Assembly: GCA_000513555.1 (NCBI GenBank) | Contig: ALYD01000003.1 | Span: forward strand, 62,001 to 126,000 | From: Lachnospiraceae bacterium JC7 | Lineage (GTDB): Bacteria; Bacillota; Clostridia; Lachnospirales; Lachnospiraceae | DNA: 64,000 nt | Reading direction: 5' to 3' | Notes under the pieces: generated by a model | The model's database searches: none | What the model was told of the DNA's origin: nothing | Seen by the model: the letters and a program-made list of their open reading frames with translations, nothing else | Made by a program: the position numbers and the translations under genes | In this document: piece after piece, positions 36,136 through 45,058 of the stretch | Layout: the number at the start of each line of letters is the position of its first letter | Position numbering within the stretch: the stretch's first letter is position 1

Positions 36136-37296
36136 TTAACCCTTTAGTCCCGCTGCCACATCAACTATCATCGGGAATCTGTAGCTGCAGCGCTCCGCAT
36201 TTTCATTTATCACTATGGTAGGCTGATAAAGATCTATAAACTCCATAAACTTAGATGTGTAGTCTCCCCATACAAATATGGTTTTACGGAAGCTTTCCGC
36301 CAGATCATCAAGTATGTAGTTTTCCACATAGGAATCACCTATTACAAGAACAACTTCATCATTATCAGCTTCTTCGCAGATGAAGATCCTGTGACCTGTC
36401 CCATCCAGCGGAGTTATTTCCATATCATTCTCCGAGGCTTTGGGATCAGCTATAAGGAACTCCTCCTGCATATCCTCCTCATGTATACCGCCGAAGATGA
36501 CGGCACCCATATCCTTTTCTGTAATTATATAGTCCGAAGGCTCCAGTACCCGATAGTTACCTCCAGAAGAATTGAGTGTATCCATCAGATCCCTGTATGC
36601 GAGATACCCGCCTCTCTCTGTCCAGTGGGAAGGATCCGTATATCTTCCGAATGTTTCACCATCGGTCTTACCGGCCATAAGAATCTCTGTAGTGTCCACA
36701 ACCTTCACCTGAGTGTTCGCTTTCAGGTTGTCCACGACCTGATCCACCAGAGAAGTTTTCCCATATTGCCTGACTGATGTCATGAACTGTTCAGGATAGA
36801 TGCTGTGCTTATCCCTGCACTGCATGTAATAGTATCTTATCCCCCTTTGTTCCAATGTCTCTCTTATCTTCTCATATGCTGAAGAAAGCTCATCCAGTTG
36901 CTCCTGAGAGTAGAGATTTTTATGCTGAAAATCTCTGAGCATATCCTTTTCAGCATAATTGAACTCTCCGCGAGGTCCAAGATAATAATCAGAACTTCCG
37001 GCACCGGCAGCCGAAAGGTTTCTGAATATATGGTACTGGAGCTTGGCATTGGCCTTTACGAACAATGGTCTCAATCCGATGTTGTCGTTTATCCAGTTCT
37101 CAAAGTCAGTTGCAAATGTCTTGTTTATATGCCCGTCATCATCCCTTAGGGACGGTCTTTTAGCCAGATATCTGTTCTCATCGTAGGATATGGCGCCATC
37201 CTCTCTGTTCACGCTTATTATGGGAACAGAGAGCACCAGCATGAAGGACATGGCAAATATCAGGTTTTGAATCTTTACTTTATTTTTTAAATTCAT
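36136..37296 (-). CDS. DHHW/AlgX-J-like protein partner of an O-acyltransferase
   Basis: A 386-residue exported or membrane-anchored protein: one N-terminal hydrophobic helix (FAMSFMLVLSVPII), then an SGNH-hydrolase-like domain as in AlgJ/AlgX. VIGDSYVEN carries the GDS nucleophile motif and DPSHWTERGGYLAYRDLM the D-x2-H type motif. Such proteins finish acyl transfer to exopolysaccharide or wall polymers outside the cell. It lies 91 bp after the MBOAT gene, the normal pairing. The ribosome-binding site is weak. Confidence 0.82.
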   Translation of the reverse strand: MNLKNKVKIQNLIFAMSFMLVLSVPIISVNREDGAISYDENRYLAKRPSLRDDDGHINKTFATDFENWINDNIGLRPLFVKANAKLQYHIFRNLSAAGAGSSDYYLGPRGEFNYAEKDMLRDFQHKNLYSQEQLDELSSAYEKIRETLEQRGIRYYYMQCRDKHSIYPEQFMTSVRQYGKTSLVDQVVDNLKANTQVKVVDTTEILMAGKTDGETFGRYTDPSHWTERGGYLAYRDLMDTLNSSGGNYRVLEPSDYIITEKDMGAVIFGGIHEEDMQEEFLIADPKASENDMEITPLDGTGHRIFICEEADNDEVVLVIGDSYVENYILDDLAESFRKTIFVWGDYTSKFMEFIDLYQPTIVINENAERCSYRFPMIVDVAAGLKG

Positions 37297-37387
37297 ATTA
37301 ATAGTAAAACGCCTTTAAAATACATGAATTCTGATCATACAGATTTTTTCGTCAGGATCCGTATACGAACTTCTCGATACGTCACCG

Positions 37388-38854
37388 TCAGAACTGAAAA
37401 TATATGAAAGGATTATAGGTTCCGGACACTATCCTCATGGATGACAGTAAAAGAAGCGCCAGAAGTAATATATCTCTAGAAGCTTCATATACCTGCATCT
37501 TTGAAGCAGCTTCACACTTCGCCCGGATAAATCCGGCCGCCTTGGAAGGAAGTCCCGTAGAAAACATTATCCCGAAAATCAGCATGGCAGCTGTCCAGCC
37601 GTCAAGGTACCACATGACGGAAAATCCGGGCTCTGACCCAAGTGCCCGCCCGAACATGGTCTTAATGTACCAGAATGCCTGGGGCAGCGTATCCGCCCTG
37701 AAAAATATCCATCCCATAAGTACCACGAAAAGTGTGTATACATGTCCGAGTACATTCCATATTGAAGAGATCACGAAATTCCGCTTTCTGAAGAAACGTT
37801 CCATAAGCATGAACATTCCGTGCCATATGCCCCAGAAAATATAATGCCATGCAGCTCCGTGCCATATACCTGTCAAAAGGAAGATAATAAAGAGATTTCT
37901 GTAGGTCACGAGAGTTCCGCATCTGTTCCCACCCAGAGGAATATAGACATAATCTCTGAACCATGTGGAAAGAGATATGTGCCATCTCCTCCAGAACTCC
38001 GTTATGGAACGTGAGATGTATGGAAGATCAAAATTCTCAAGAAAATGGAATCCGAACATCCTTCCCAGACCTATAGCCATATCAGAATACCCCGAAAAAT
38101 CAAAATATATCTGAAGGGCATAAGCGACAGCTCCGAGCCATGCTATAGCCACGGTGTTGTTCTCTGTTCCCTGAGCAAAGATCCCGTCCACCGTCACCGC
38201 CATGGTATTGGCTATCAATGCCTTCTTGCCAAGTCCTGTGATAAACCTTCTGGCACCGTAAGAAAAATCTTCAAGACTGACTCTTCTATCATCAATCTCA
38301 GTCTCCACGTCGGTATAACGTACTATAGGTCCCGCAATGAGCTGAGGGAAAAGCATTACATAAAGAGCGAGCTTCAAGGGATTTCTCTGTACTGCGGCTC
38401 TTCCTCTGTAGACGTCAATGGTATATGACATGGCCTGAAATGTAAAAAAGCTTATACCTATGGGAAGAATGATGTTCCGGAGCGGAATCTGTCTTCCGAA
38501 AACATGATTCACAGTATCAATGGAAAAATCAAAATACTTAAAGTAAAAAAGGATTCCGAGGTTTACCGCTACAGTGAGTGTCAAAAGTATCTTTGAAGCG
38601 GTATAACAGCCCTTTTCCTTCTTCAAATGTATGATTCCCGCACCAACATAGTTTACGAGTATATTTAAGACTATTATCCACAGGTAACCCATCTGAGACC
38701 ATGCGAAAAACAGAATACTCATTATAAGAAGCCATATGTTGCTTAACTCTCTTCGGTTCCCGATAACTTTTTTATCGAGAACCATACATATATAGCAGCC
38801 TGCCAGAGTAACTGGCAGAAAGCAGAAAAGGAACAGTGTTGAACTAAATACCAT
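37388..38854 (-). CDS. MBOAT family O-acyltransferase (AlgI-like)
   Basis: A 488-residue multi-pass membrane enzyme that moves acyl groups across or onto an extracytoplasmic polysaccharide. MVFSSTLFLFCFLPV is the usual start, DFSGYSDMAIGLGRMFGF and FWRRWHISLSTWFRDYVYIPLGG are AlgI hallmarks, and LTGIWHGAAWHYIFWGIWHG holds the catalytic His. The frame opens at 38917, but family similarity and GGAG upstream favour the ATG at 38854. The acceptor polymer cannot be told; no polymer synthase is nearby. Confidence 0.9.
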   Translation of the reverse strand: MVFSSTLFLFCFLPVTLAGCYICMVLDKKVIGNRRELSNIWLLIMSILFFAWSQMGYLWIIVLNILVNYVGAGIIHLKKEKGCYTASKILLTLTVAVNLGILFYFKYFDFSIDTVNHVFGRQIPLRNIILPIGISFFTFQAMSYTIDVYRGRAAVQRNPLKLALYVMLFPQLIAGPIVRYTDVETEIDDRRVSLEDFSYGARRFITGLGKKALIANTMAVTVDGIFAQGTENNTVAIAWLGAVAYALQIYFDFSGYSDMAIGLGRMFGFHFLENFDLPYISRSITEFWRRWHISLSTWFRDYVYIPLGGNRCGTLVTYRNLFIIFLLTGIWHGAAWHYIFWGIWHGMFMLMERFFRKRNFVISSIWNVLGHVYTLFVVLMGWIFFRADTLPQAFWYIKTMFGRALGSEPGFSVMWYLDGWTAAMLIFGIMFSTGLPSKAAGFIRAKCEAASKMQVYEASRDILLLALLLLSSMRIVSGTYNPFIYFQF

Positions 38855-38974
38855 CCGGTGTACATCTCCAAATATTATGCAGTAAGTAAGTCGACAGGAC
38901 TCTAATCCGCAAGTCACAAATCGCTTACAGCATTATACCTAATTACTCAGAACAAATCGAGAGGCTCATGAATA

Positions 38975-39008
38975 CAAAAAGGTGAAGCCCTCACAAGAAC
39001 TTCACCCG
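38975..39008 (-). terminator. Terminator of the short FMN-binding lipoprotein
   Basis: Minus strand: GGTGAAG-(12 nt)-CTTCACC followed by TTTTTG. Confidence 0.8.
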
Positions 39009-39053
39009 CAAAATACTCTATCAATATACTGTTTTATGTCCGCTTAGGATCCA

Positions 39054-39464
39054 TCACTTTTTTGTCGTTTCGGCAGCTTCTGTTGTCGACTCTTCCATTT
39101 CAGGAAGGAATAGTCCCAATGCATCCTTTGCGGCATTTCTGACACCCTCAGATGTGTAGGTAGCTCCTGACACACCGTCTATATCGAAACCATCCTTTTC
39201 CACAAGCTGTTTTTCAAGCTCGGAAAGAGCCTTTCCTCCGATTTCAGGAGATTCATCATTTCCGAGTATGGAAGCCTCAATTATATCCTCTCCCTGCATC
39301 CTGAGAGTTACCGTAATAGTTCCACCGAAGCCCTCCGCACTTCCGCTTACCTCTTTTATCTCTGAAACCGGTGCCTGGGTAGTTGAACCCGGAACCTCAG
39401 TGCTGCCGCATGCCGCAAGTGTAAGTACCAGTCCCGCTGCCGCTGCAATAATATATTTTTTCAT
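39054..39464 (-). CDS. FMN-binding domain lipoprotein (short)
   Basis: A 136-residue surface lipoprotein. Signal MKKYIIAAAAGLVLTLAAC, a short Thr-rich linker, then an FMN-binding domain: SAEGFGGTITVTLRMQGEDI, ESPEIGGKALSELEKQLV, and DGVSGATYTSEGV, where the Thr of SGAT is the site to which ApbE-type transferases attach FMN. It should be a small flavinylated electron carrier outside the cell. Paralogous to the protein at 39767-40267. GGAGG lies before the ATG. Confidence 0.88.
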   Translation of the reverse strand: MKKYIIAAAAGLVLTLAACGSTEVPGSTTQAPVSEIKEVSGSAEGFGGTITVTLRMQGEDIIEASILGNDESPEIGGKALSELEKQLVEKDGFDIDGVSGATYTSEGVRNAAKDALGLFLPEMEESTTEAAETTKK

Positions 39465-39630
39465 AATCTATCCTCCGCAATCTAAACTCCTGATAATCTC
39501 TGATGATCAAGAGATGATTTATATTTCAAAAAATGACCATCATCAAATATACTCTTCTTTTATGATGCCAAAGTAATCCTTTGATAACAAGGAATAATCA
39601 CAAAAAATATTATTACAATTTTTCAAAAAC

Positions 39631-39677
39631 AAAAATCCCTCACGGAATGCTGATCTTCAGCTGCTCCGAAAGGGATC
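39631..39677 (-). terminator. Terminator of the repeat-linker FMN lipoprotein
   Basis: Minus strand: ATCCCT-TTCGGAGC paired with GCATTCCG-AGGGAT and followed by TTTTTGTTTTTG. The rest of 39465-39766 is AT-rich without a gene. Confidence 0.7.
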
Positions 39678-39766
39678 CATGTCTACCTTATTACAATCAA
39701 ATCACTTTGATATGTTCATCGGTATGTTTCGCTATTAATATTTCTCAAAAAACTATGAGCTTATGA

Positions 39767-40267
39767 TTACTTTGCAAGAGCTGCCTTTACAGCATCCTTA
39801 ACACCTGTTGATGTTACAGTAGCGCCTGAAACACCATCGAAATCAGCTGAACCAGCCTCAACGATCTGCTTCTCAAGCTCCTCAAGAGCTGCACCACCAA
39901 CTGTAGGAGTCTCATCCTTGCCCTCGATAGAAGCTGCAACGATCTTGTCTCCGTCCATTGTAAGAGTTACAGTAACGTCGCCGCCGAAGCCCTTGGCTGT
40001 ACCTGTAAGAGTCTCGCCCTCAGCCTCTGCTGCTACTGTTGTCTCTTCAGCTGCTGCAGTTGTCTCCTCTGCTGCTGCAGTTGTTTCCTCTGCTGCCGCT
40101 GTTGTCTCCTCTGCTGCTGCAGTTGTTTCCTCTGCTGCTACTGTTGTCTCCTCTGCTGCTACTGTTGTAGCTGCAGCTGTTGTAGCCTCTGGTGTTGATG
40201 TTGAACCACATGCTGCAAGTGCAAGCATAAGACCAGCTGATGCTGTCATCATAACTAACTTCTTCAT
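39767..40267 (-). CDS. FMN-binding domain lipoprotein with repeat linker
   Basis: A 166-residue surface lipoprotein. Signal MKKLVMMTASAGLMLALAAC, then a linker of about seven AAEETT(A/V) heptads, then an FMN-binding domain (KGFGGDVTVTLTMDGDKI, ETPTVGGAALEELEKQIV, DGVSGATVTSTGV with the flavinylation Thr). The linker would act as a flexible stalk lifting the flavin from the membrane. The start at 40267 has AGGAGG upstream; the ATGs at 40297/40294 do not. Driven by a TTGACT-17-TATTAT promoter. Confidence 0.88.
   Translation of the reverse strand: MKKLVMMTASAGLMLALAACGSTSTPEATTAAATTVAAEETTVAAEETTAAAEETTAAAEETTAAAEETTAAAEETTVAAEAEGETLTGTAKGFGGDVTVTLTMDGDKIVAASIEGKDETPTVGGAALEELEKQIVEAGSADFDGVSGATVTSTGVKDAVKAALAK
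40030..40170. repeat. 21-bp tandem repeat coding for the AAEETTA stalk
   Basis: Seven copies of a 21-bp unit (GTTGTCTCCTCTGCTGCTGCA on the plus strand) with few differences. Length can change by slippage without frameshift. Confidence 0.88.
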
Positions 40268-40398
40268 AATTTTTATCCTCCTAATATTAAACATCATCCC
40301 AACTGTTCTTCCGCCATACGGCTCCGGGATGACAATCCGTGACCGATTTTCTCTTCTTTACTCCGAAAATTCGTCACATCTGTTTAAGACAAGAACGT

Positions 40399-40427
40399 AT
40401 AATACACTTCACTTTATTCAAAGTCAA
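40399..40427 (-). promoter_or_regulatory. Promoter of the repeat-linker FMN lipoprotein
   Basis: Minus strand: TTGACT (40422-40427), 17-bp spacer, TATTAT (40399-40404). Further upstream, GTCAAA-A-TTTGAC (40472-40484) is a small palindrome. The remaining 440-bp gap 40268-40706 is AT-rich. Confidence 0.7.
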
Positions 40428-40667
40428 ACCTAATTTCCGCCTCCGGTAATCCGTTTTAAAAAATCTTAAGAGTCAAAATTTGACACAATTTATTGTTTTT
40501 GCTCTATTTCTTATCAAAAGCTATGTATCCTTTTGCATTTTGCACATATAGTATGCATCTTTTCTTTCAAAATAATTTCATTTTATTTATTTTTAGGAAT
40601 AGTCGAATATTTCTTTCATTTTTATTAAATCGAAAGAATGCAGTCTCTGTATCATTTTAAATTATAA

Positions 40668-40698
40668 AACAGCTCCCGACTAAAAAAGTCGGGAGCTA
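40668..40698 (-). terminator. Terminator of the fumarate-reductase-like gene
   Basis: Minus strand: AGCTCCCGAC-(7 nt)-GTCGGGAGCT followed by GTTTTAT. Confidence 0.85.
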
Positions 40699-40706
40699 AT
40701 TTAAGC

Positions 40707-42713
40707 TCAGCCTGCGTAAGCTGCTGCACTGTTACCAGCTATTCTTCCGAATACGATGATATCAGCAACCGCATTTCCGCCAAGGCGGTTTGCACCATGA
40801 ACTCCTCCGGTTACCTCACCTGCCGCAAAGAGACCAGGAATGACCTCTCCGTTTGTATTGATAACTTCTGCTGCTGTATCGATCTTAAGACCACCCATTG
40901 TATGATGGATTCCAGGTGTTACCTTGATAGCATAGAACGGAGCAACTGTAAGATCTATATCGGCTGCAAATGAAGTACGTCCGAACTCAGGATCTGACTT
41001 ATCAGCCCAGATCTTAGCCCAGCCTTCCATAGTCTCCTTAAATGCATCTGCAGGAACGCCCATAGCCTCGGCAAGTTCCTCATATGTCTCACCCTTTACA
41101 GCATATCCTGACTTGTAATAACCTGCACAAACTGCTGAAGCATCCAGCATCTTCTGATCAAGAATGAGCCATGCACTTCCATCTGTCTGCTCGATCTCCG
41201 CTGCAGAAACCTTATCTCTTGTAGATACCTCGTCGTAGAATCTCTTTCCTTCCATATTAACAAGGATAGCACCGTCACCACGAACACCCTCTGTAATAAG
41301 ATGTACATTTCCATCAGCATCAACTGTTACTGTTGGATGAATCTGAATCTGGTCAAGATCAACTGTCTCAGCCTTTACATCATCTGCTGTGGCCATATCG
41401 ATACCCTGTCCGAGAGATCCTGCCGCATTTGTAGATACGAAACCCTTAAGATCTGATCTGTACTTAACAACTCTGTCCATATCAGCTCCAAAGCCACCTG
41501 TTGCAAGAATAACTGCCTTTGCATTTACTGTTACGGTATTTCCTGTCTCACCTTCAGCAACTACACCTACTGCCTTACCATCTTCCATAAGAATCTTGTT
41601 GGCTGTTGTGTTGTAGTAAACATCGATTCCGTCTCTGTCCTCCACGTTCTTGGTAAGAACCGGAACAATGTAGGCACCAACTGCTGTTGTCTTGCCTTCA
41701 GCGTTTACAGGTCTGTGAATACGATTTACTGAAGCACCGCCGAAAGCTCCAACTGAAGGAAGATCTGCATCATGATCCTTGAGCCATACGATAGCGTCTG
41801 CACTGTTCTCTGCCAGAGTCTTTACAAGCTCATAGTCATTGATGCCCTTTCCGCCGATCATTGTATCAAGCTCAAAAAGCTCAACAGAATCAAAATAGCC
41901 GTTTGGTGAAGCCTGATACTCATCCCACTGCTTCTGTACTGTTGCGGCAAGCTCCTGAATGGCCTCGTTATCGCCCCATGACTCCTTTGCAGTCTTAAGG
42001 GTCTTCTCAACACCATCCGCCTGTTTAAATTCATTCTTATCCTGCTCAGGTGTATGCGCAGCATTAAGTCCGCCTGTTGAACGTACTGTATTTCCTCCGC
42101 CCATTGCCTGAGACTCAAGAATTACAACTGACTTTCCGGAATCAGCCGCAGTAATGGCTGCTGCCATGCCGGCACCGCCCATTCCGACTACAACAACATC
42201 TGTTTCTATAGACATATCTTCTGCCTGCCCTGCAGCTGCTTCAACCTCTACAGCTTCAAGATCCTCAGGCTTCAATCCTGCCTCTGCAAGAGCCTTTGTC
42301 GCAGCCTCTACGATAGCCTTTGAAGTTATGGTAGCTCCTGAAACAGCGTCAACCTCCACGGTATTACCTGCAATCATCTTCGCAGGAAGCTCTTCGATAG
42401 CCTTGCTTCCGATACCCGGTGTTTCTCCTTCACCCTCGATCTTCACATCACTGAGCTTTCCATCCTGAAGAGTCAGAGTCACCTTCACCGGAGCGCTCTC
42501 ACCGCCCTGACCTACAGCAGTGCCTTCAAATGTTCCTGAAACAGCACCATCAGATGCAGCAGCTGTTGTTGTCTCTGCCGCAGTTGTGGCAGCCTCTGTT
42601 GCCGCTTCTGTAGCTGCAGGCTGGCTTGAACCACATCCTGCAAGTGATGCTGCCGTCATAGCACCTGCCAGTACTACGGCAGTAGCCGTCTTGCCTAAAT
42701 TTCTTTTTTTCAT
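40707..42713 (-). CDS. Secreted flavinylated fumarate-reductase-like lipoprotein
   Basis: A 668-residue lipoprotein: signal with LAGC lipobox, Thr/Ala linker, FMN-binding domain (~50-150; DAVSGATITSKAI holds the FMN-carrying Thr), then a FAD-binding fumarate reductase domain (MGGAGMAAAITAADSGKSVV near 190). Residues of the fumarate site known from Shewanella Fcc3 are kept: QIHPT, ITEGVRGDG, STRDKVSA (acid Arg), GIHHTMGG and HGANRLGG. It should reduce fumarate or a related enoate outside the membrane with electrons passed through bound FMN. The exact acceptor is unproved. The ATG at 42713 begins the signal peptide; the longer frame is ignored. Confidence 0.88.
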   Translation of the reverse strand: MKKRNLGKTATAVVLAGAMTAASLAGCGSSQPAATEAATEAATTAAETTTAAASDGAVSGTFEGTAVGQGGESAPVKVTLTLQDGKLSDVKIEGEGETPGIGSKAIEELPAKMIAGNTVEVDAVSGATITSKAIVEAATKALAEAGLKPEDLEAVEVEAAAGQAEDMSIETDVVVVGMGGAGMAAAITAADSGKSVVILESQAMGGGNTVRSTGGLNAAHTPEQDKNEFKQADGVEKTLKTAKESWGDNEAIQELAATVQKQWDEYQASPNGYFDSVELFELDTMIGGKGINDYELVKTLAENSADAIVWLKDHDADLPSVGAFGGASVNRIHRPVNAEGKTTAVGAYIVPVLTKNVEDRDGIDVYYNTTANKILMEDGKAVGVVAEGETGNTVTVNAKAVILATGGFGADMDRVVKYRSDLKGFVSTNAAGSLGQGIDMATADDVKAETVDLDQIQIHPTVTVDADGNVHLITEGVRGDGAILVNMEGKRFYDEVSTRDKVSAAEIEQTDGSAWLILDQKMLDASAVCAGYYKSGYAVKGETYEELAEAMGVPADAFKETMEGWAKIWADKSDPEFGRTSFAADIDLTVAPFYAIKVTPGIHHTMGGLKIDTAAEVINTNGEVIPGLFAAGEVTGGVHGANRLGGNAVADIIVFGRIAGNSAAAYAG

Positions 42714-42823
42714 AACTTTTACCTCGCTTGAACAAGAAATAATGACCACTCAACCTGTTTATCCACATATATCATCAAAATATATTTTGAATAAATATTT
42801 CTTCTTTATACGATTGTCATTAT

Positions 42824-42843
42824 TTAGTCAATCTTTCGACTAA
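42824..42843. promoter_or_regulatory. Inverted repeat upstream of the fumarate-reductase-like gene
   Basis: TTAGTC-(8 nt)-GACTAA. On the minus strand it overlaps a possible TTGACT -35 box, and TATAAA lies 15 bp on. Possible regulator site. Confidence 0.35.
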
Positions 42844-43028
42844 CATCATAACATCAGGCAGATTTATTCGCCATTGATAATTTGTTATGTTTTTGTTTTT
42901 GAAAGAAATTTTCTTTATTTGGTATGTAAAAATACCTACGGGTATAGATTCAACTGATTTTTTCTGATTTTTTCATAAAACTTTCCATATTTTATATAGC
43001 TTATTCCTTTTTTACATTATAATAGCTT

Positions 43029-43059
43029 CTATAAAATTTCATTGTTTGAAATTTTATAG
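43029..43059. promoter_or_regulatory. Candidate TetR operator (12+12-bp palindrome)
   Basis: CTATAAAATTTC and its exact complement GAAATTTTATAG are separated by ATTGTTT. It lies 49 bp before the TetR start and about 315 bp before the divergent reductase gene. Symmetry and position fit TetR-family autoregulation; AT-richness slightly weakens it. Confidence 0.6.
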
Positions 43060-43107
43060 TATTATGTTTTACTAGTATAAAATCTAATTAGAATATGGGT
43101 AAGCAAA

Positions 43108-43677
43108 ATGAATAATTCACAGGAAACATTACAGAAAAACACAAAGCAGAAAATTTCCGATAAGGCTTTCCAGTTGTTCAAGGAACACGGCTATGACAAT
43201 GTCAGCGTCCGCCAGATAGCCTCAGAGCTTGATATCACCACAGGCGCTCTTTATTATCATTTCAAAAACAAGGCTGATATTCTTATCAATCGTACAGCCG
43301 GAAATGAAGACATAATCCGGCAAAAGGCCTATGATCCGGCTATTCCGACGAGAAGAGGTCAGATCATGTCTCTTTTCACAGAACTTATCGCTGATTTCAT
43401 TATGTTTGAAGGACCTGAGATCTGCTCCATACGTATGCTTGGAAGAGACCTTAATATAAACAGGTCCAAAAGCCTTGAAGAAGTTTTGCTGGATCTAATA
43501 AGCGATGCGATCAAAGAAAAGGAGCTGTCCTCTGAACATTCGCCGGAGACTATTGTAAATTCACTACTCTTTACATTTAGAGGTATAGCTTATTGCTGGG
43601 CTACGGGCAAGGTACAGTTCGATCTTAAATCAACTTTTAATTCCGAATTATCCAGAGTCCTTGATTACTACAGTTAA
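43108..43677 (+). CDS. TetR/AcrR family transcriptional regulator
   Basis: A 189-residue regulator. The helix-turn-helix is at ~28-65 (DNVSVRQIASELDITTGALYYHFKNKADIL), with a variable ligand-binding C-terminal half. It is divergent from the secreted reductase, so it probably controls that gene and itself through the palindrome at 43029-43059. The ribosome-binding site (GGGTAAGC) is weak, fitting low expression. Ligand unknown; a reductase substrate or an organic acid is possible. Confidence 0.9.
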   Translation: MNNSQETLQKNTKQKISDKAFQLFKEHGYDNVSVRQIASELDITTGALYYHFKNKADILINRTAGNEDIIRQKAYDPAIPTRRGQIMSLFTELIADFIMFEGPEICSIRMLGRDLNINRSKSLEEVLLDLISDAIKEKELSSEHSPETIVNSLLFTFRGIAYCWATGKVQFDLKSTFNSELSRVLDYYS

Positions 43678-43714
43678 ACTGTATAACATCCGGAATAGAA
43701 TAATTTTATATCCG

Positions 43715-43763
43715 CCTTCATATGTCCGCTCATGTCTGCATGACGTTCATATGAAGGTTTTTT
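43715..43763 (+). terminator. Terminator of the TetR gene
   Basis: CCTTCATATG and CATATGAAGG 23 bp apart, followed by TTTTTT. Confidence 0.75.
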
Positions 43764-43768
43764 ATATC

Positions 43769-43799
43769 AAAAAAGGTGTATGGGATATCCCATACACCT
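43769..43799 (-). terminator. Terminator after rplL
   Basis: Minus strand: AGGTGTATGGG-ATAT-CCCATACACCT followed by TTTTTT. It shows that the ribosomal operon ends at rplL. Confidence 0.93.
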
Positions 43800-43829
43800 C
43801 TTATATTTAAGCTTTTTATAAAGTCTGAA

Positions 43830-44204
43830 TTACTTAAGAGTAACCTTAGCGCCAACTTCCTCAAGCTTCTTCTTGAGTTCCTCAGCCTCAGCCTTAGGAG
43901 CAGCCTCCTTAAGTACCTTAGGAGCAGACTCAACAGCTTCCTTAGCTTCCTTAAGACCAAGACCAGTAGCCTCACGAACAACCTTGATAACCTTGATCTT
44001 CTCTGCGCCTACCTCTGTAAGCTCAACGTCGAACTCTGTCTTCTCCTCAGCTGGAGCTGCACCAGCAGCTGCACCTGCAACAACAACGCCTGCAGCAGCA
44101 GAAACGCCAAACTCTTCCTCAACAGCCTTTACAAGGTCATTAAGCTCTACAACAGAAAGCTCCTTGATAGCTGCGATAAACTCTTCTGTAGTTAACTTAG
44201 CCAT
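43830..44204 (-). CDS. rplL: 50S ribosomal protein L7/L12
   Basis: A 124-residue stalk protein binding translation factors. Helical N-terminal dimer domain ([18 protein letters not shown]), Ala-rich hinge ([19 protein letters not shown]), and C-terminal domain ([20 protein letters not shown]). The start at 44204 has GGAGG 8 nt upstream; the longer frame reads through that site. Confidence 0.97.
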   Translation of the reverse strand: MAKLTTEEFIAAIKELSVVELNDLVKAVEEEFGVSAAAGVVVAGAAAGAAPAEEKTEFDVELTEVGAEKIKVIKVVREATGLGLKEAKEAVESAPKVLKEAAPKAEAEELKKKLEEVGAKVTLK

Positions 44205-44342
44205 TTTAATTTCCTCCATTTAGAAATATCGTGCCTGTAGCACTTATCAAATTTTATAATTTTAAATCGCAATTTACATTGCTTTGTGATCTTTCGACCA
44301 CGAATGAAGCTTATGCCGCTTCATGATGCCATACGCTTATAA

Positions 44343-44837
44343 TTAAGCTGCTGGCTCGCTCTTCTCTGCAACCTGATTGATAACACGTGCGAAGTTTGCG
44401 ATTGGGCTCTGAAGAGAACCACAAAGTCTTCCGAGAAGCTCTTCTCTTGAAGGGATAGCTGCAAGAACCTGAACCTCTTTCTGATCATAAAGCTTGCCCT
44501 CAGCAACTGCTGCCTTAAGCTCAAGCTTAGGAGCGTCCTTAGCAAACTTTGCAATGATTCTAGCTGCTGCTGCAGGATCATCCTTAGATACTGCAATAGC
44601 TGTAGGTCCCTCAAGTACAAAATCAAGCTGTGCGAAATCTGTACCCTCTGCTGCTCTCTTGATAAGAGTGTTCTTGTAAACCTTGTACTGAACACCAGCC
44701 TCTCTTAACTGCTTACGAAGATTTGTATCCTGCTCAACAGTAAGTCCGAGGTAATCAACGGCAGTAACAGCTACAGCACCATCAAAAAGTGCCTTGATCT
44801 CGTCAACGATTGGCTGTTTAATTTCAACCTTTGCCAT
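44343..44837 (-). CDS. rplJ: 50S ribosomal protein L10
   Basis: A 164-residue protein that anchors L7/L12 dimers to the ribosome. MAKVEIKQPIVDEIKALFDG, VDYLGLTVEQDTNLRKQLREA and the helical C-terminus (RLCGSLQSPIANFARVINQV) are typical. It follows an L10 leader and precedes rplL by 138 bp. Confidence 0.97.
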   Translation of the reverse strand: MAKVEIKQPIVDEIKALFDGAVAVTAVDYLGLTVEQDTNLRKQLREAGVQYKVYKNTLIKRAAEGTDFAQLDFVLEGPTAIAVSKDDPAAAARIIAKFAKDAPKLELKAAVAEGKLYDQKEVQVLAAIPSREELLGRLCGSLQSPIANFARVINQVAEKSEPAA

Positions 44838-44880
44838 TTACGGTTTTTCCTCCTTATAAGATTTTCGTATAAACCTTGCT

Positions 44881-44998
44881 AAAAGGAAAACCCCATGCCA
44901 AAAGACACGGGGTTGAACAAACAAAATAGTTTGTATCTTTCCTCGGCAGGCGTTCTGTCTTACGGTACCTTACGGCACCACCTGCTGTCTTCGGGTTA
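44881..44998 (-). promoter_or_regulatory. L10 leader with attenuator hairpin
   Basis: Minus strand: AACCCGAAGACAGCAGG ... CGCCTGCCGAGG (44941-44997) is the L10(L12)4-binding leader core seen upstream of rplJ in Firmicutes. It is followed by a 9-bp hairpin with AACCCCGTG/CATGGGGTT arms and TTCCTTTT, a likely terminator. It lets L10 repress its own operon. Confidence 0.85.
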
Positions 44999-45058
44999 AT
45001 ACGTTGCGTATATTAACATCCATCAAATGGATTGTCAATAACTAATTTAAAAAATAAA

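Noticed and set aside
43873-44223. 116-codon Ser/Ala-rich plus-strand frame
   Set aside because: Antisense shadow of rplL.
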